A stretch of 12,076 nt of DNA from Streptosporangiaceae bacterium (GTDB taxonomy: Bacteria; Actinomycetota; Actinomycetes; Streptosporangiales; Streptosporangiaceae): positions 1 through 12,076 of the forward strand of contig JASHTT010000398.1 of the NCBI GenBank assembly GCA_030040415.1. The letters are read 5' to 3'. Below the pieces are notes generated by a model, which saw only the letters and a program-made list of their open reading frames with translations, made no database searches and was not told the origin of the DNA. Shown piece after piece: positions 1 to 6,395 of the stretch; positions within the stretch are counted from its first letter, which is position 1, and each line of letters begins with the position of its first letter. The translations under genes and the position numbers were made by a program.

Positions 1-2
1 AC

Positions 3-128
3 GTCCTTTCCCGGATCCCGATTACCGGCGGCGCCGAGTCGCTGAACGCGTCGGTGGCTGCCAGCATCGCGCTGTACGAGGTGGCCAGGCTGCGCCGGGA
101 GTCGGCACCAACGTCCGGTCAGGGATGA
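3..128 (+). CDS. SpoU/TrmH-family RNA 2'-O-methyltransferase, C-terminal end only
   Basis: Only the last 41 codons are in the window; the gene enters from the left. The frame ends at TGA 126-128. It contains the stretch IPITGGAESLNASVAAS followed by IALYEVARLRR. This matches the last motif of the SPOUT methyltransferase knot, where a Glu-Ser-x-Asn-x-Ser-Val-Ala pattern helps form the S-adenosylmethionine pocket and dimer interface. Enzymes of this family methylate the ribose 2'-OH of rRNA or tRNA nucleotides (RlmB, TrmH, TsnR types). Which RNA is the target cannot be told from this fragment, so no symbol is given. The stop overlaps the ATG of the next gene (ATGA, 125-128), which suggests translational coupling. 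Confidence 0.75.
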   Translation, partial: VLSRIPITGGAESLNASVAASIALYEVARLRRESAPTSGQG

Positions 129-1414
129 GCGAAGAAACAGCCGACGGCGACACGCAGGCCAGCCGCGAGGATCGCGGTCGCACCGACACGCCCGACATCG
201 CCCGGGCCAAGCTGGCCAGCGTCCTGCGGGCGGGCAGTCGCCCGCTGAGCCGTCCTGCGCAGGACGCGTTCGCGCAGGTGCCGAGGCACGTCTTCGTGCC
301 CGAGGTCGGCCCGTCCGCCGCCTACCGGGACGACGCCATCGTGATCAAGTGCGGCCCCGACGGATTGCCGATCAGCTCGTCGTCGCAGCCGGCCATGATG
401 GCGATCATGCTCGAGCAGCTCGGGCTCGAGCCCGGGCACCGGGTGCTCGAGATCGGCACCGGCAGTGGCTACAACGCGGCCGTCATGTCGGTCGTCGTGG
501 GCAGGCGGGGCAAGGTCGTCAGCGTCGACATCGACGCCGAGCTTGTCGACAGGGCGCGTGCCAGCCTGGACGCGGCCGGCTACGACGCGGTAGTCGTCCG
601 CTGCGCCGACGGCGGTTACGGCGACCCGGCAGCAGCGCCCTTTGACCGCGTGATCGTGACGGCGGGCGCGTGGGACATCGCGCCCGCGTGGCTCGAGCAG
701 CTGGCGCCAGGCGGCCGGCTCGTGCTGCCGCTGTCCGTGCGCGGGATTCAGCTCTCGGTGTCACTCGAGCGCAGCGGCGAGCGGTGGCTGGCGACGTCGG
801 CCTGCAGGTGCGGGTTCGTGCGCATGCTCGGCGCGTTTGCCGGGCCGGAAGCCATGCTGCGGATCGGTGCCGAGCAGCCGCTGTACGCGCAGCCCGCGGA
901 TGGCAGGCCGGTCGACGTCGCGGCGCTGCGGGCCGCGCTGGCCGGCCCGTCGGCGGAGATCGCAGTCGGCCTGCCGTCGGCGGACTCGGGCACGATAGGT
1001 GACCTGGATCTGTGGCTGACGCTGACGGAGGGTGGCCTGGACCGGGTCACGCTGTTCGCTGCCCCCGGTGGCGGCATGTCCGCTGGCTTCGCCTCACTGC
1101 TGCCGTTCGGCGGGCTGATGAGCAAGCCGACTGACCCGGACCGGCTGGGCGTCGCCGTGCTGCTGCCCGGCGAGCTGGCCGGCCGCGAGCCGGACGAGCC
1201 GAAGGTAGTCGTTCGCGGGTACGGACCCGGCGGTCCCGCGCTCGCGGCACATCTCGCGGACCAGGCAGCCGTCTGGACCGACCTTGGCCGGCCGGGCACG
1301 ATGGACCTGTGCCTGAGCGTCAGGCCGCCGGGCAGCGCGATCCGCCCGGCGCCTGGCCAGAGCGTCTTCGACCGGCCGAACGCGCGGATCGAGGTGGGCT
1401 GGCCCGCTCGCTAG
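125..1414 (+). CDS. PCMT-like S-adenosylmethionine methyltransferase with long C-terminal extension
   Basis: The 429-residue protein starts at the ATG that overlaps the upstream stop. Residues 30-240 are a protein-L-isoaspartate methyltransferase (PCMT) fold: the N-terminal AFAQVPRHVFVPE (49-61), an ISSSSQP substrate-loop segment (83-89; classical PCMT has ISQP), SAM motif I LEIGTGSGYN (108-117), acidic VDID (134-137), and the late motif LAPGGRLVLPL (193-203). Ordinary PCMT is about 210-230 residues and repairs isoaspartate. This one carries about 190 extra residues (240-429) without a motif I recognise. That size and layout resemble the long PCMT-like enzymes associated with ribosomal peptides (annotated as FxLD-system or LanS-type), but no precursor or lanthipeptide synthetase gene lies in the window. 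The methyltransferase fold is secure; the substrate is not. The stop TAG 1412-1414 overlaps the stop of the convergent kinase gene. Confidence 0.85.
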   Translation: MSEETADGDTQASREDRGRTDTPDIARAKLASVLRAGSRPLSRPAQDAFAQVPRHVFVPEVGPSAAYRDDAIVIKCGPDGLPISSSSQPAMMAIMLEQLGLEPGHRVLEIGTGSGYNAAVMSVVVGRRGKVVSVDIDAELVDRARASLDAAGYDAVVVRCADGGYGDPAAAPFDRVIVTAGAWDIAPAWLEQLAPGGRLVLPLSVRGIQLSVSLERSGERWLATSACRCGFVRMLGAFAGPEAMLRIGAEQPLYAQPADGRPVDVAALRAALAGPSAEIAVGLPSADSGTIGDLDLWLTLTEGGLDRVTLFAAPGGGMSAGFASLLPFGGLMSKPTDPDRLGVAVLLPGELAGREPDEPKVVVRGYGPGGPALAAHLADQAAVWTDLGRPGTMDLCLSVRPPGSAIRPAPGQSVFDRPNARIEVGWPAR

Positions 1415-2415
1415 CTCACCTCGGCCGCCGCGAGCCTGACCTCCGCGACCTCTGGCGCACCAGCCGTGCCCTCGCGAAGCAGTCGTGCCGGGCCGACGAC
1501 TAGCGGGTCGGGGTCCCCGACCAGCTTGTCGTTCCTGCCCTTATAAGCGACGCAGGACAGCACGAAGCGCATGGCCTCAATCCGCGCGCGGCGCTTGTCG
1601 TTGCTCTTGACCACGGTCCAGGGCGCGTCGGGCAGGTCGGTGAAGAAGAACATCGACTCCTGGGCGCGGGTGTACTCGTCCCACTTGCTCAGCGAGGCGA
1701 GGTCGACGTTGCTGAGCTTCCACCGCTTGACCGCGTCGAGCTGGCGGTCGGCGAATCGGCGGAGCTGCTCGGACCTGGACACGTCGAACCAGAACTTGAT
1801 CAGCGTGATGCCGTCCCTGGCGAGCATCCGCTCGAACTCCGGCATCTCGCGGAGGAACTCCATCGAATCCTCCGGCCGGCAGAAGCCCATCACGCGTTCG
1901 ACGCCGGCCCGGTTGTACCAGGACCTGTCGAACATGACTATCTCGCCCGCGGCCGGCAGGTGACCGATGTAACGCTGCAGATACCACTGCGTCCGCTCGC
2001 GGTCCGTCGGCTTGCCGAGCGCCACCACCCGCGCGCCACGCGGATTGAGGTTCTCGCTGAAGCTCTTGATCGTGCCGCCCTTGCCGGCCGCGTCGCGCCC
2101 TTCGAAGAGGATGACGAGCCGCATTCCGGTGGCGCGCACGTGCTGCTGGAGCTTCAGCAGTTCGATCTGCAGCGACCGTTTCGTCCGCCGGTACTGCTTG
2201 GCGCCCATCCGCTGGTCGTACGGGTAATCCTCGCGCCAGGTCTCGATTGCCGCTCCGTCGGGCCCGACCAGCGTCGCACCGTTCTTGCCGCGCTTGATCC
2301 GCAGTCCGAGTTGCCTCGCCAGATCGTCGAGGTGGGCACCGACGGCCGCGTCCGGGCGGGAAGCCGCAGTGCCCGGTCGCGCTGCGGGGCCGGCCAGCTT
2401 GCTAACCGGCGTCAC
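1411..2415 (-). CDS. ppk2: Polyphosphate kinase 2 (PPK2), probably class I
   Basis: A cytoplasmic enzyme that moves phosphate between polyphosphate and nucleotides, usually making nucleoside triphosphate from the diphosphate. From the GTG at 2415 it has 334 residues. The Walker A-like loop GRDAAGKG is at 106-113, and the lid/Walker B segment FDRSWYNRAG at 162-171 is followed by VERVMGFC. Further on are RWKLS, a WDEYTRAQ helix and SNDKRRAR, all typical of single-domain PPK2. The frame stays open upstream to a TTG at 2547 (378 residues). Those 44 extra codons are Arg/Pro-rich and have much lower G/C at third positions than the rest, so I chose 2415. No convincing Shine-Dalgarno sequence precedes 2415, 2490 (GTG), 2538 (ATG) or 2547, so the start is uncertain and the family call is not. 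The gene is convergent with the methyltransferase and divergent from the L,D-transpeptidase. Confidence 0.92.
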   Translation of the reverse strand: MTPVSKLAGPAARPGTAASRPDAAVGAHLDDLARQLGLRIKRGKNGATLVGPDGAAIETWREDYPYDQRMGAKQYRRTKRSLQIELLKLQQHVRATGMRLVILFEGRDAAGKGGTIKSFSENLNPRGARVVALGKPTDRERTQWYLQRYIGHLPAAGEIVMFDRSWYNRAGVERVMGFCRPEDSMEFLREMPEFERMLARDGITLIKFWFDVSRSEQLRRFADRQLDAVKRWKLSNVDLASLSKWDEYTRAQESMFFFTDLPDAPWTVVKSNDKRRARIEAMRFVLSCVAYKGRNDKLVGDPDPLVVGPARLLREGTAGAPEVAEVRLAAAEVS

Positions 2416-2685
2416 CTGAAGGTGGCGCCGTCGGACGGGGCGCGTGCCTTGTCCATCGCAGCGGGTTGATACCCGTCGCCAGGCAGGCACACACCTGGGG
2501 GGTGGTGTCGCCGGATCGTGACCGGTGGCAACTGCCATTCGCGACAACCGTGCGTTATGTTAAAACGTCCTTAAATTGGGAACTGGTCTGCTTTGCAATC
2601 GCCGCCCCGTAGGGCCGTATTCCGATGGGCTGGCCCGGCAGGGCGGTGTGTTGTGCCTAGCGAGCTACTTTAAGGGGAGTGGTGC
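2416..2685. other. Divergent intergenic region between ppk2 and the L,D-transpeptidase
   Basis: This 270-bp stretch separates two divergently transcribed genes and must hold both promoters, wherever ppk2 truly starts. Its most AT-rich part is 2551-2580. A loose sigma-70-like pair for the rightward gene would be TTGCAA (2593-2598) with CGTATT (2616-2621), spacing 17; the match is weak. I see no clear operator or riboswitch. A 14-codon open frame on the minus strand (2412-2456) lies just before the ppk2 GTG and is treated under findings. Confidence 0.5.
2672..2679 (+). promoter_or_regulatory. Ribosome binding site of the L,D-transpeptidase gene
   Basis: AAGGGGAG lies six bases ahead of the ATG at 2686. 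It is one of the two best Shine-Dalgarno matches ahead of a full-length gene in the window, and it fixes this start. Confidence 0.75.
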
Positions 2686-3519
2686 ATGAAAAGATCGGTT
2701 CGGCGGTGGCTTGTCACCGTGGGCGCCGTCGCGGCGGCGGGCGCCGTGGTGTACGGCCAGGCTGGGTTGGCCACCGCAGCGGGGACGAACAGCGCCGCCG
2801 CCAACGTCAAGGCGGCACCTGCCGCGGCGCCGTGGAAGCCGCCGAGCAAGCCGCTGTACTACGGGGAGACAGGCGCGGCGGTTAAGAGCGTGCAGACTCG
2901 GCTTGCTCAACTGCACTACTACCCGGGGAAGATCGACGGTTCCTACGGCCCGAACACGCTGCAGGCGGCCTGGGCCTTCGCCGAGGTCCAGGGCGGTGCC
3001 CTCAGGCTGACCGCCAGCAACGAGGCCAACCCCATCAACATGACGTTCCTCAAGGCGCTGGTGCACCCCAAGCAGCCGTACAAGCTGGTGCCCAACGGTG
3101 GTGCGGAGCGCGTTGAGATCAACCAGAACATCCAGGTCCTGGTGCTCTACAAGAACAACAAGCCAGACCTGATCATTCACGTCTCGACCGGTGGCAGCTA
3201 CTACTACCCGTGCCCAGGTGACCCGTCGGCAACCTGCGGGCCCGCTATCACGCCGGACGGCAATTTCCACGCGCTGTCCTTCTACCCCGGCTGGGTGACG
3301 GTGCCGCTCGGCTACATGTACAACCCGACGTTCTTCATCGGTACTGCCTACGCCATCCACGGCGACATCCCGGCACCCTGGTACCCGGCCTCGCACGGCT
3401 GCGTCCGGATCTGGATGGACGTCGCGCAGTGGTTCCACACGAAGATCAACGTTGGCGGTTCGCACCCGACGCCGATCTACATCCGGGGCAGCGCCCCGCC
3501 GTACCCCGACTCCAACTGA
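2686..3519 (+). CDS. Secreted L,D-transpeptidase (YkuD) with N-terminal peptidoglycan-binding domain
   Basis: 277 residues. A Sec-type signal region (KRSVRR, then a hydrophobic Ala/Val stretch to about residue 32) points to export. Residues 60-125 form a PG_binding_1 repeat: AVKSVQTRLAQLHYYPGKID (65-84), then GSYGPNT (85-91). The YkuD catalytic domain covers about 144-268. It has the usual LGYMYNP segment (208-214), His225-Gly226, and the active-site motif SHGCVR (236-241) with nucleophile Cys239. Enzymes of this family make 3-3 cross-links between peptidoglycan stems, releasing the terminal D-Ala of the donor tetrapeptide, or attach proteins to the wall. Two further cysteines (176 and 184) flank a short PGDPSAT loop and could form a disulfide in the exported protein. 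The gene stands alone between a strong ribosome site and a strong terminator, so it is probably a single-gene transcript. Confidence 0.92.
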   Translation: MKRSVRRWLVTVGAVAAAGAVVYGQAGLATAAGTNSAAANVKAAPAAAPWKPPSKPLYYGETGAAVKSVQTRLAQLHYYPGKIDGSYGPNTLQAAWAFAEVQGGALRLTASNEANPINMTFLKALVHPKQPYKLVPNGGAERVEINQNIQVLVLYKNNKPDLIIHVSTGGSYYYPCPGDPSATCGPAITPDGNFHALSFYPGWVTVPLGYMYNPTFFIGTAYAIHGDIPAPWYPASHGCVRIWMDVAQWFHTKINVGGSHPTPIYIRGSAPPYPDSN

Positions 3520-3548
3520 CGATCGCTGCGCCTGCGCAGCAGCTCAGC

Positions 3549-3579
3549 ACCGCCCCGCCGGCCACGCCGGCGGGGCGGT
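3549..3579 (+). terminator. Strong hairpin terminator after the L,D-transpeptidase gene
   Basis: A perfect inverted repeat with 14-bp arms (ACCGCCCCGCCGGC and its complement) and a three-base loop CAC starts 30 bases after the stop codon. Only a short TT follows, so it lacks a classic U-tract. GC-rich hairpins without a long U-run are common transcription ends in actinobacteria. Confidence 0.85.
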
Positions 3580-3617
3580 TCGGGTTAAGCCAGGCCCCCT
3601 GGAGAGCTCGAACCTGG

Positions 3618-3645
3618 TTGGTTCATCGCCACCGCCGGATAAGCT
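3618..3645 (+). promoter_or_regulatory. Possible promoter of the amino-acid ABC operon
   Basis: TTGGTT (3618-3623) and TAAGCT (3640-3645) are 16 bases apart and lie 37 bases ahead of the lipoprotein start. They lie downstream of a terminator, where a promoter is needed. The hexamers are imperfect, so this is only a candidate. Confidence 0.27.
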
Positions 3646-3682
3646 ATCGCGGTCGAGGAAATCCAGGTCACCGGAGCCAGCA

Positions 3683-4543
3683 ATGACGCGACAGATAGTC
3701 GTGGCCGCCGTATGCGCGGCCGCGCTCGCCGGGCTCACCGCGTGCAGCAGCACTGCGACGACGACAGCCGGCACCGCCAGCAAGGCTGCCAGCTGCAGCT
3801 ACGCGGGCATCCAGGACGAGCTGTACCAGAAGGGCGCGCTGACGGTCGCCACCGATAAGCCCGCCTACGCGCCGTGGTTCGAGAACAACAACCCGGCCAA
3901 CGGCAAGGGTTACGAGAGCGCTGTCGCCTACGCCGTCGCCAAGCAGCTCGGGTTCAAGCCCAGCCAGGTGCACTGGGCCTACGAGCCGTTCAATGACTCC
4001 TACGCGCCGGGGCCGAAGAAGTTCGACTTCGACATCAACGAGATTTCCTACACGCCGCAGCGGGCCACCGCGGTCACGTTCTCGAACAGCTACTACGACG
4101 TCACCCAGGCACTCGTGGTGATGAAGGGCTCACCGATCGTGACCAAGCACACCCCGGCCGAGCTGAAGACCTACATCTACGGCGACCAGGTGGGCACCAC
4201 CAGCCTGCAGTTCATCAACACCGAGATCCAGCCGAACAGCACGCCGAAGGTCTACCAAACCCTCAACGTCGTGGCGTCCGCGCTGCAGGATCACCAGATC
4301 GACGCGTTCGTGACCGACACCCCGACGGCCCAGTACATGGCCGCCGACCAGATTCCGCACGCGACCATGGTGGGGCAGTTCCCGTCGGCCGACGAGCACT
4401 ACGGGCTGCTGTTCAGCAAGGGCAATCCGCTGGTCACCTGCGTCAACAAGGCCATAGCCACGCTGCAGGCCGACGGCACGCTGGCCGCGCTGCAGAAGCA
4501 GTACCTCGCCATTTACGATGACGTCCGGACGATCAAGCCGTAA
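3683..4543 (+). CDS. Amino-acid ABC transporter substrate-binding lipoprotein (SBP_bac_3 family)
   Basis: 286 residues from ATG 3683, with GGAG six bases upstream. The frame is open back to 3452, but the signal peptide begins exactly at this ATG. A lipoprotein signal ends in the lipobox LTAC (18-21), so Cys21 should be lipidated and the protein anchored outside the membrane. Residues 50-280 are a family-3 solute-binding fold: the GYESAVAYAVAKQLG helix (76-90), FDFDINEISYTPQR (114-127) and VTFSNSYYD (131-139). Arg127 sits where this family binds the ligand alpha-carboxylate. Asp212 in AFVTDTP is a good candidate for the residue that binds the amino group. These fit an amino acid or close analogue, but the side chain recognised cannot be read from sequence. 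Cys38 and Cys253 could pair. The permease and ATPase genes follow directly. Confidence 0.92.
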   Translation: MTRQIVVAAVCAAALAGLTACSSTATTTAGTASKAASCSYAGIQDELYQKGALTVATDKPAYAPWFENNNPANGKGYESAVAYAVAKQLGFKPSQVHWAYEPFNDSYAPGPKKFDFDINEISYTPQRATAVTFSNSYYDVTQALVVMKGSPIVTKHTPAELKTYIYGDQVGTTSLQFINTEIQPNSTPKVYQTLNVVASALQDHQIDAFVTDTPTAQYMAADQIPHATMVGQFPSADEHYGLLFSKGNPLVTCVNKAIATLQADGTLAALQKQYLAIYDDVRTIKP

Positions 4544-4570
4544 CCCGGCTGCCGTGCGCGTACTGGTGTC

Positions 4571-5518
4571 ATGACCTCGCAGGACAGTTTCGGTGCCGAC
4601 CCGCTGAACGCTCCGGTGGCCGGCAGCGTCGGTGCCGGGGCCGGGCTCGCGGGCTCTTTCGGCGCCAGCGGGCGCGGGCCGCGGCTGCTGTCCGGCGGCG
4701 GCCGCCGTGCCGTCGCCGTCTCGACGGCCAGCACGCTCGTGGTGCTCGCCGCGCTGGTGGCGATCTTCTGGGTGGCGCCGGGCAGCGCCGCGGTGCGGCA
4801 CACGTTCTTCAGCCCGGCGGACATGTGGCAGTCGTTCATCGGTAACCCGAAGAAGGGCTACTACTCGGTCGGCGCGGCAATCTGGCTCAACATCCGGATG
4901 TTCCTGGTCGCCGAGGTGCTGATCCTCGCGCTCGCGCTGGTGATAGCGCTGGTCCGGCAGTCGACCAGCCCGGTGATGTTCCCGTTCCGCGTGCTCGCCA
5001 TGGTCTACGTGGACTTCTTTCGCGGCGTTCCGCTGCTGCTCGTGGTCTTCGCGATCGGGCTCGGGGTCCCGGCGCTGCGGCTGACGTTCGTGTCGAGCCA
5101 GTCAGCTGCCGTCTACGGGGTCTCGGCGCTTGTGCTGTCCTACTCGGCCTACGTCTCCGAGGTGTACCGGGCCGGACTGAACTCGGTGCACCGCAGCCAG
5201 CTCGCCGCCGCCCGGTCGCTTGGGCTGTCGCACGGCACCGCGCTGCGCTACGTCATCCTGCCGCAGGCTCTCCGCAACATCGTCCCGCCGCTGCTGAACG
5301 ACTTCATCAGCCTGCAGAAGGACACGGCGCTGGTCGCCGTGCTCGGCGCTATCGAGGCCAACGAGGCCGCCCAGATCTACAGCAGCACGGTGTTCAACTT
5401 CTCCAGCTTCACCGTGGCCGCGATCCTGTTCTTGATCCTCACGATCCCGCTTGCCAGGTTCACCGACCGGCTGATCGACAGGGACCGGCGCCGCCGGCTG
5501 GCCGGAGCTGTCACGTGA
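4571..5518 (+). CDS. Amino-acid ABC transporter permease (HisM/GlnP type)
   Basis: 315 residues of an integral membrane protein that forms the channel of the importer. Hydrophobic segments lie near 48-70, 105-128, 138-167, 180-196, 251-262 and 278-296. The cytoplasmic EAA loop, which docks on the ATPase, runs from about 197 to 235, with QLAAARSLGLSHGTALRYVI and LPQALRN. The first 45 residues are an unusual Gly/Ala/Ser-rich cytoplasmic leader with no membrane segment. The start ATG lies 27 bases after the binding-protein stop and has only a poor ribosome site, so translation may depend on the upstream gene. Only one permease gene is present, so the channel is probably a homodimer. The stop overlaps the GTG of the ATPase gene. 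Confidence 0.93.
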   Translation: MTSQDSFGADPLNAPVAGSVGAGAGLAGSFGASGRGPRLLSGGGRRAVAVSTASTLVVLAALVAIFWVAPGSAAVRHTFFSPADMWQSFIGNPKKGYYSVGAAIWLNIRMFLVAEVLILALALVIALVRQSTSPVMFPFRVLAMVYVDFFRGVPLLLVVFAIGLGVPALRLTFVSSQSAAVYGVSALVLSYSAYVSEVYRAGLNSVHRSQLAAARSLGLSHGTALRYVILPQALRNIVPPLLNDFISLQKDTALVAVLGAIEANEAAQIYSSTVFNFSSFTVAAILFLILTIPLARFTDRLIDRDRRRRLAGAVT

Positions 5519-6303
5519 GCGCGCTGCGAGCTGGCCCGGAGGCCGGCCAGGCCGCGGGCACCGACGCGATCAGGATCGAGGACCTGCACAAGTCGTTCGG
5601 ACCGCACGAGGTGCTGAGCGGCGTCAGCCTCACGGTGGCGCCGCACGAGGTGATCTGCCTGATCGGAGCGTCCGGATCCGGCAAGTCCACGCTGTTGCGC
5701 TGCATCAACCTGCTGGAGCCGATCGACTCGGGCGGCATCTGGCTGCTCGGCCAGCAAGTCACCGGGCCGGGAGTCGACGTCAACATGGTCCGCCGGCGAG
5801 TCGGCATCGTGTTCCAGTCGTTCAACCTGTTCCCGCACATGACAGTGCTGCGGAACGTGACGCTGGCCCCGATGAAGGCGCTGCGCATGCCGAAGGCCGA
5901 GGCCGAGGCGTCAGCCAGCGATCTGCTGGCGCGGTTCGGGCTCGCTGACAAGAGGGCTGAGTACCCTGACCGGCTGTCCGGCGGGCAGCAGCAGCGGGTC
6001 GCGATCGTCCGTGCACTGGCTGTGCAGCCCCAGATCATGCTGCTGGACGAGGTGACGAGCGCCCTCGACCCGGAGCTCGTCGCCGAGGTCCTCGACGTGA
6101 TCAGGGAGCTGGCCACGGCCGGCATGACCATGCTGATCGCCACTCACGAGATGGGCTTCGCCAAGGACGTGGCGAACCGGGTCTGTTTCCTCGAGGACGG
6201 GCAGATAGTCGAGCAGGCACCGCCAGCCGAGCTGTTCACCGACCCGAAGGACGAGCGGACCCAGCGCTTCCTGCGCAGGATCGTCCAGGCCGGCCGGATG
6301 TGA
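5515..6303 (+). CDS. Amino-acid ABC transporter ATP-binding protein (GlnQ/HisP type)
   Basis: 262 residues starting at GTG 5515, which overlaps the permease stop (GTGA). It is the cytoplasmic ATPase that powers the importer. Walker A is GASGSGKST (51-59), the Q-loop glutamine is Gln101 in VFQSFNLFPHMT, the signature is LSGGQQQR (154-161), Walker B IMLLDE is 174-179 with catalytic Glu179, and the switch histidine is His211 in IATHEMGFA. The common DEPTSALDPE reads DEVTSALDPE here, a change outside the catalytic residues. The N-terminal 15 residues before the ABC core are a short Gly/Ala-rich tail. With the two upstream genes this completes a minimal polar amino-acid uptake system. There is no C-terminal NIL regulatory domain; the protein ends shortly after the ABC fold. 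Confidence 0.95.
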   Translation: MSALRAGPEAGQAAGTDAIRIEDLHKSFGPHEVLSGVSLTVAPHEVICLIGASGSGKSTLLRCINLLEPIDSGGIWLLGQQVTGPGVDVNMVRRRVGIVFQSFNLFPHMTVLRNVTLAPMKALRMPKAEAEASASDLLARFGLADKRAEYPDRLSGGQQQRVAIVRALAVQPQIMLLDEVTSALDPELVAEVLDVIRELATAGMTMLIATHEMGFAKDVANRVCFLEDGQIVEQAPPAELFTDPKDERTQRFLRRIVQAGRM

Positions 6304-6314
6304 CGCTGCACGTA

Positions 6315-6344
6315 TTGCACGAGATTTCCCTTTGGTGTCAGAAT
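6315..6344 (+). promoter_or_regulatory. Possible promoter ahead of the secreted hydrolase
   Basis: TTGCAC (6315-6320) and CAGAAT (6339-6344) are 18 bases apart in the 92-bp gap after the ABC operon. No terminator is visible between the ATPase and the hydrolase, so read-through from the operon is also possible. Weak candidate. Confidence 0.25.
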
Positions 6345-6381
6345 TGCTAACCGCAGGTTTCCGGCTGGTAGCAGGCAACGC

Positions 6382-6388
6382 AAAGGAG
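6382..6388 (+). promoter_or_regulatory. Ribosome binding site that fixes the GTG start of the hydrolase
   Basis: AAAGGAG lies seven bases ahead of GTG 6396. It supports GTG as the start and gives a protein that begins with a proper signal peptide. Confidence 0.7.
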
Positions 6389-6395
6389 CGGCAGA

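Noticed and set aside
2548..2685. A c-di-AMP (ydaO-type) riboswitch ahead of a wall enzyme
   Set aside because: Such riboswitches do occur upstream of actinobacterial wall enzymes, but this leader is short and I could not find the conserved core or pairing pattern.
2665..3465. A 266-codon minus-strand open frame across the L,D-transpeptidase gene
   Set aside because: The plus strand encodes a clear YkuD domain with active-site Cys and a good ribosome site; the antisense frame shows no domain.
3452..3682. Upstream extension of the lipoprotein frame (77 extra residues)
   Set aside because: It overlaps the end of the L,D-transpeptidase gene and crosses its terminator. The lipoprotein signal and lipobox begin precisely at ATG 3683.
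6345..6373. A hairpin (TGCTAACC with GGTAGCA) in the leader of the hydrolase gene
   Set aside because: The stem is only seven pairs with a bulged base and a 14-base loop. It is too weak to call a terminator or regulatory structure.
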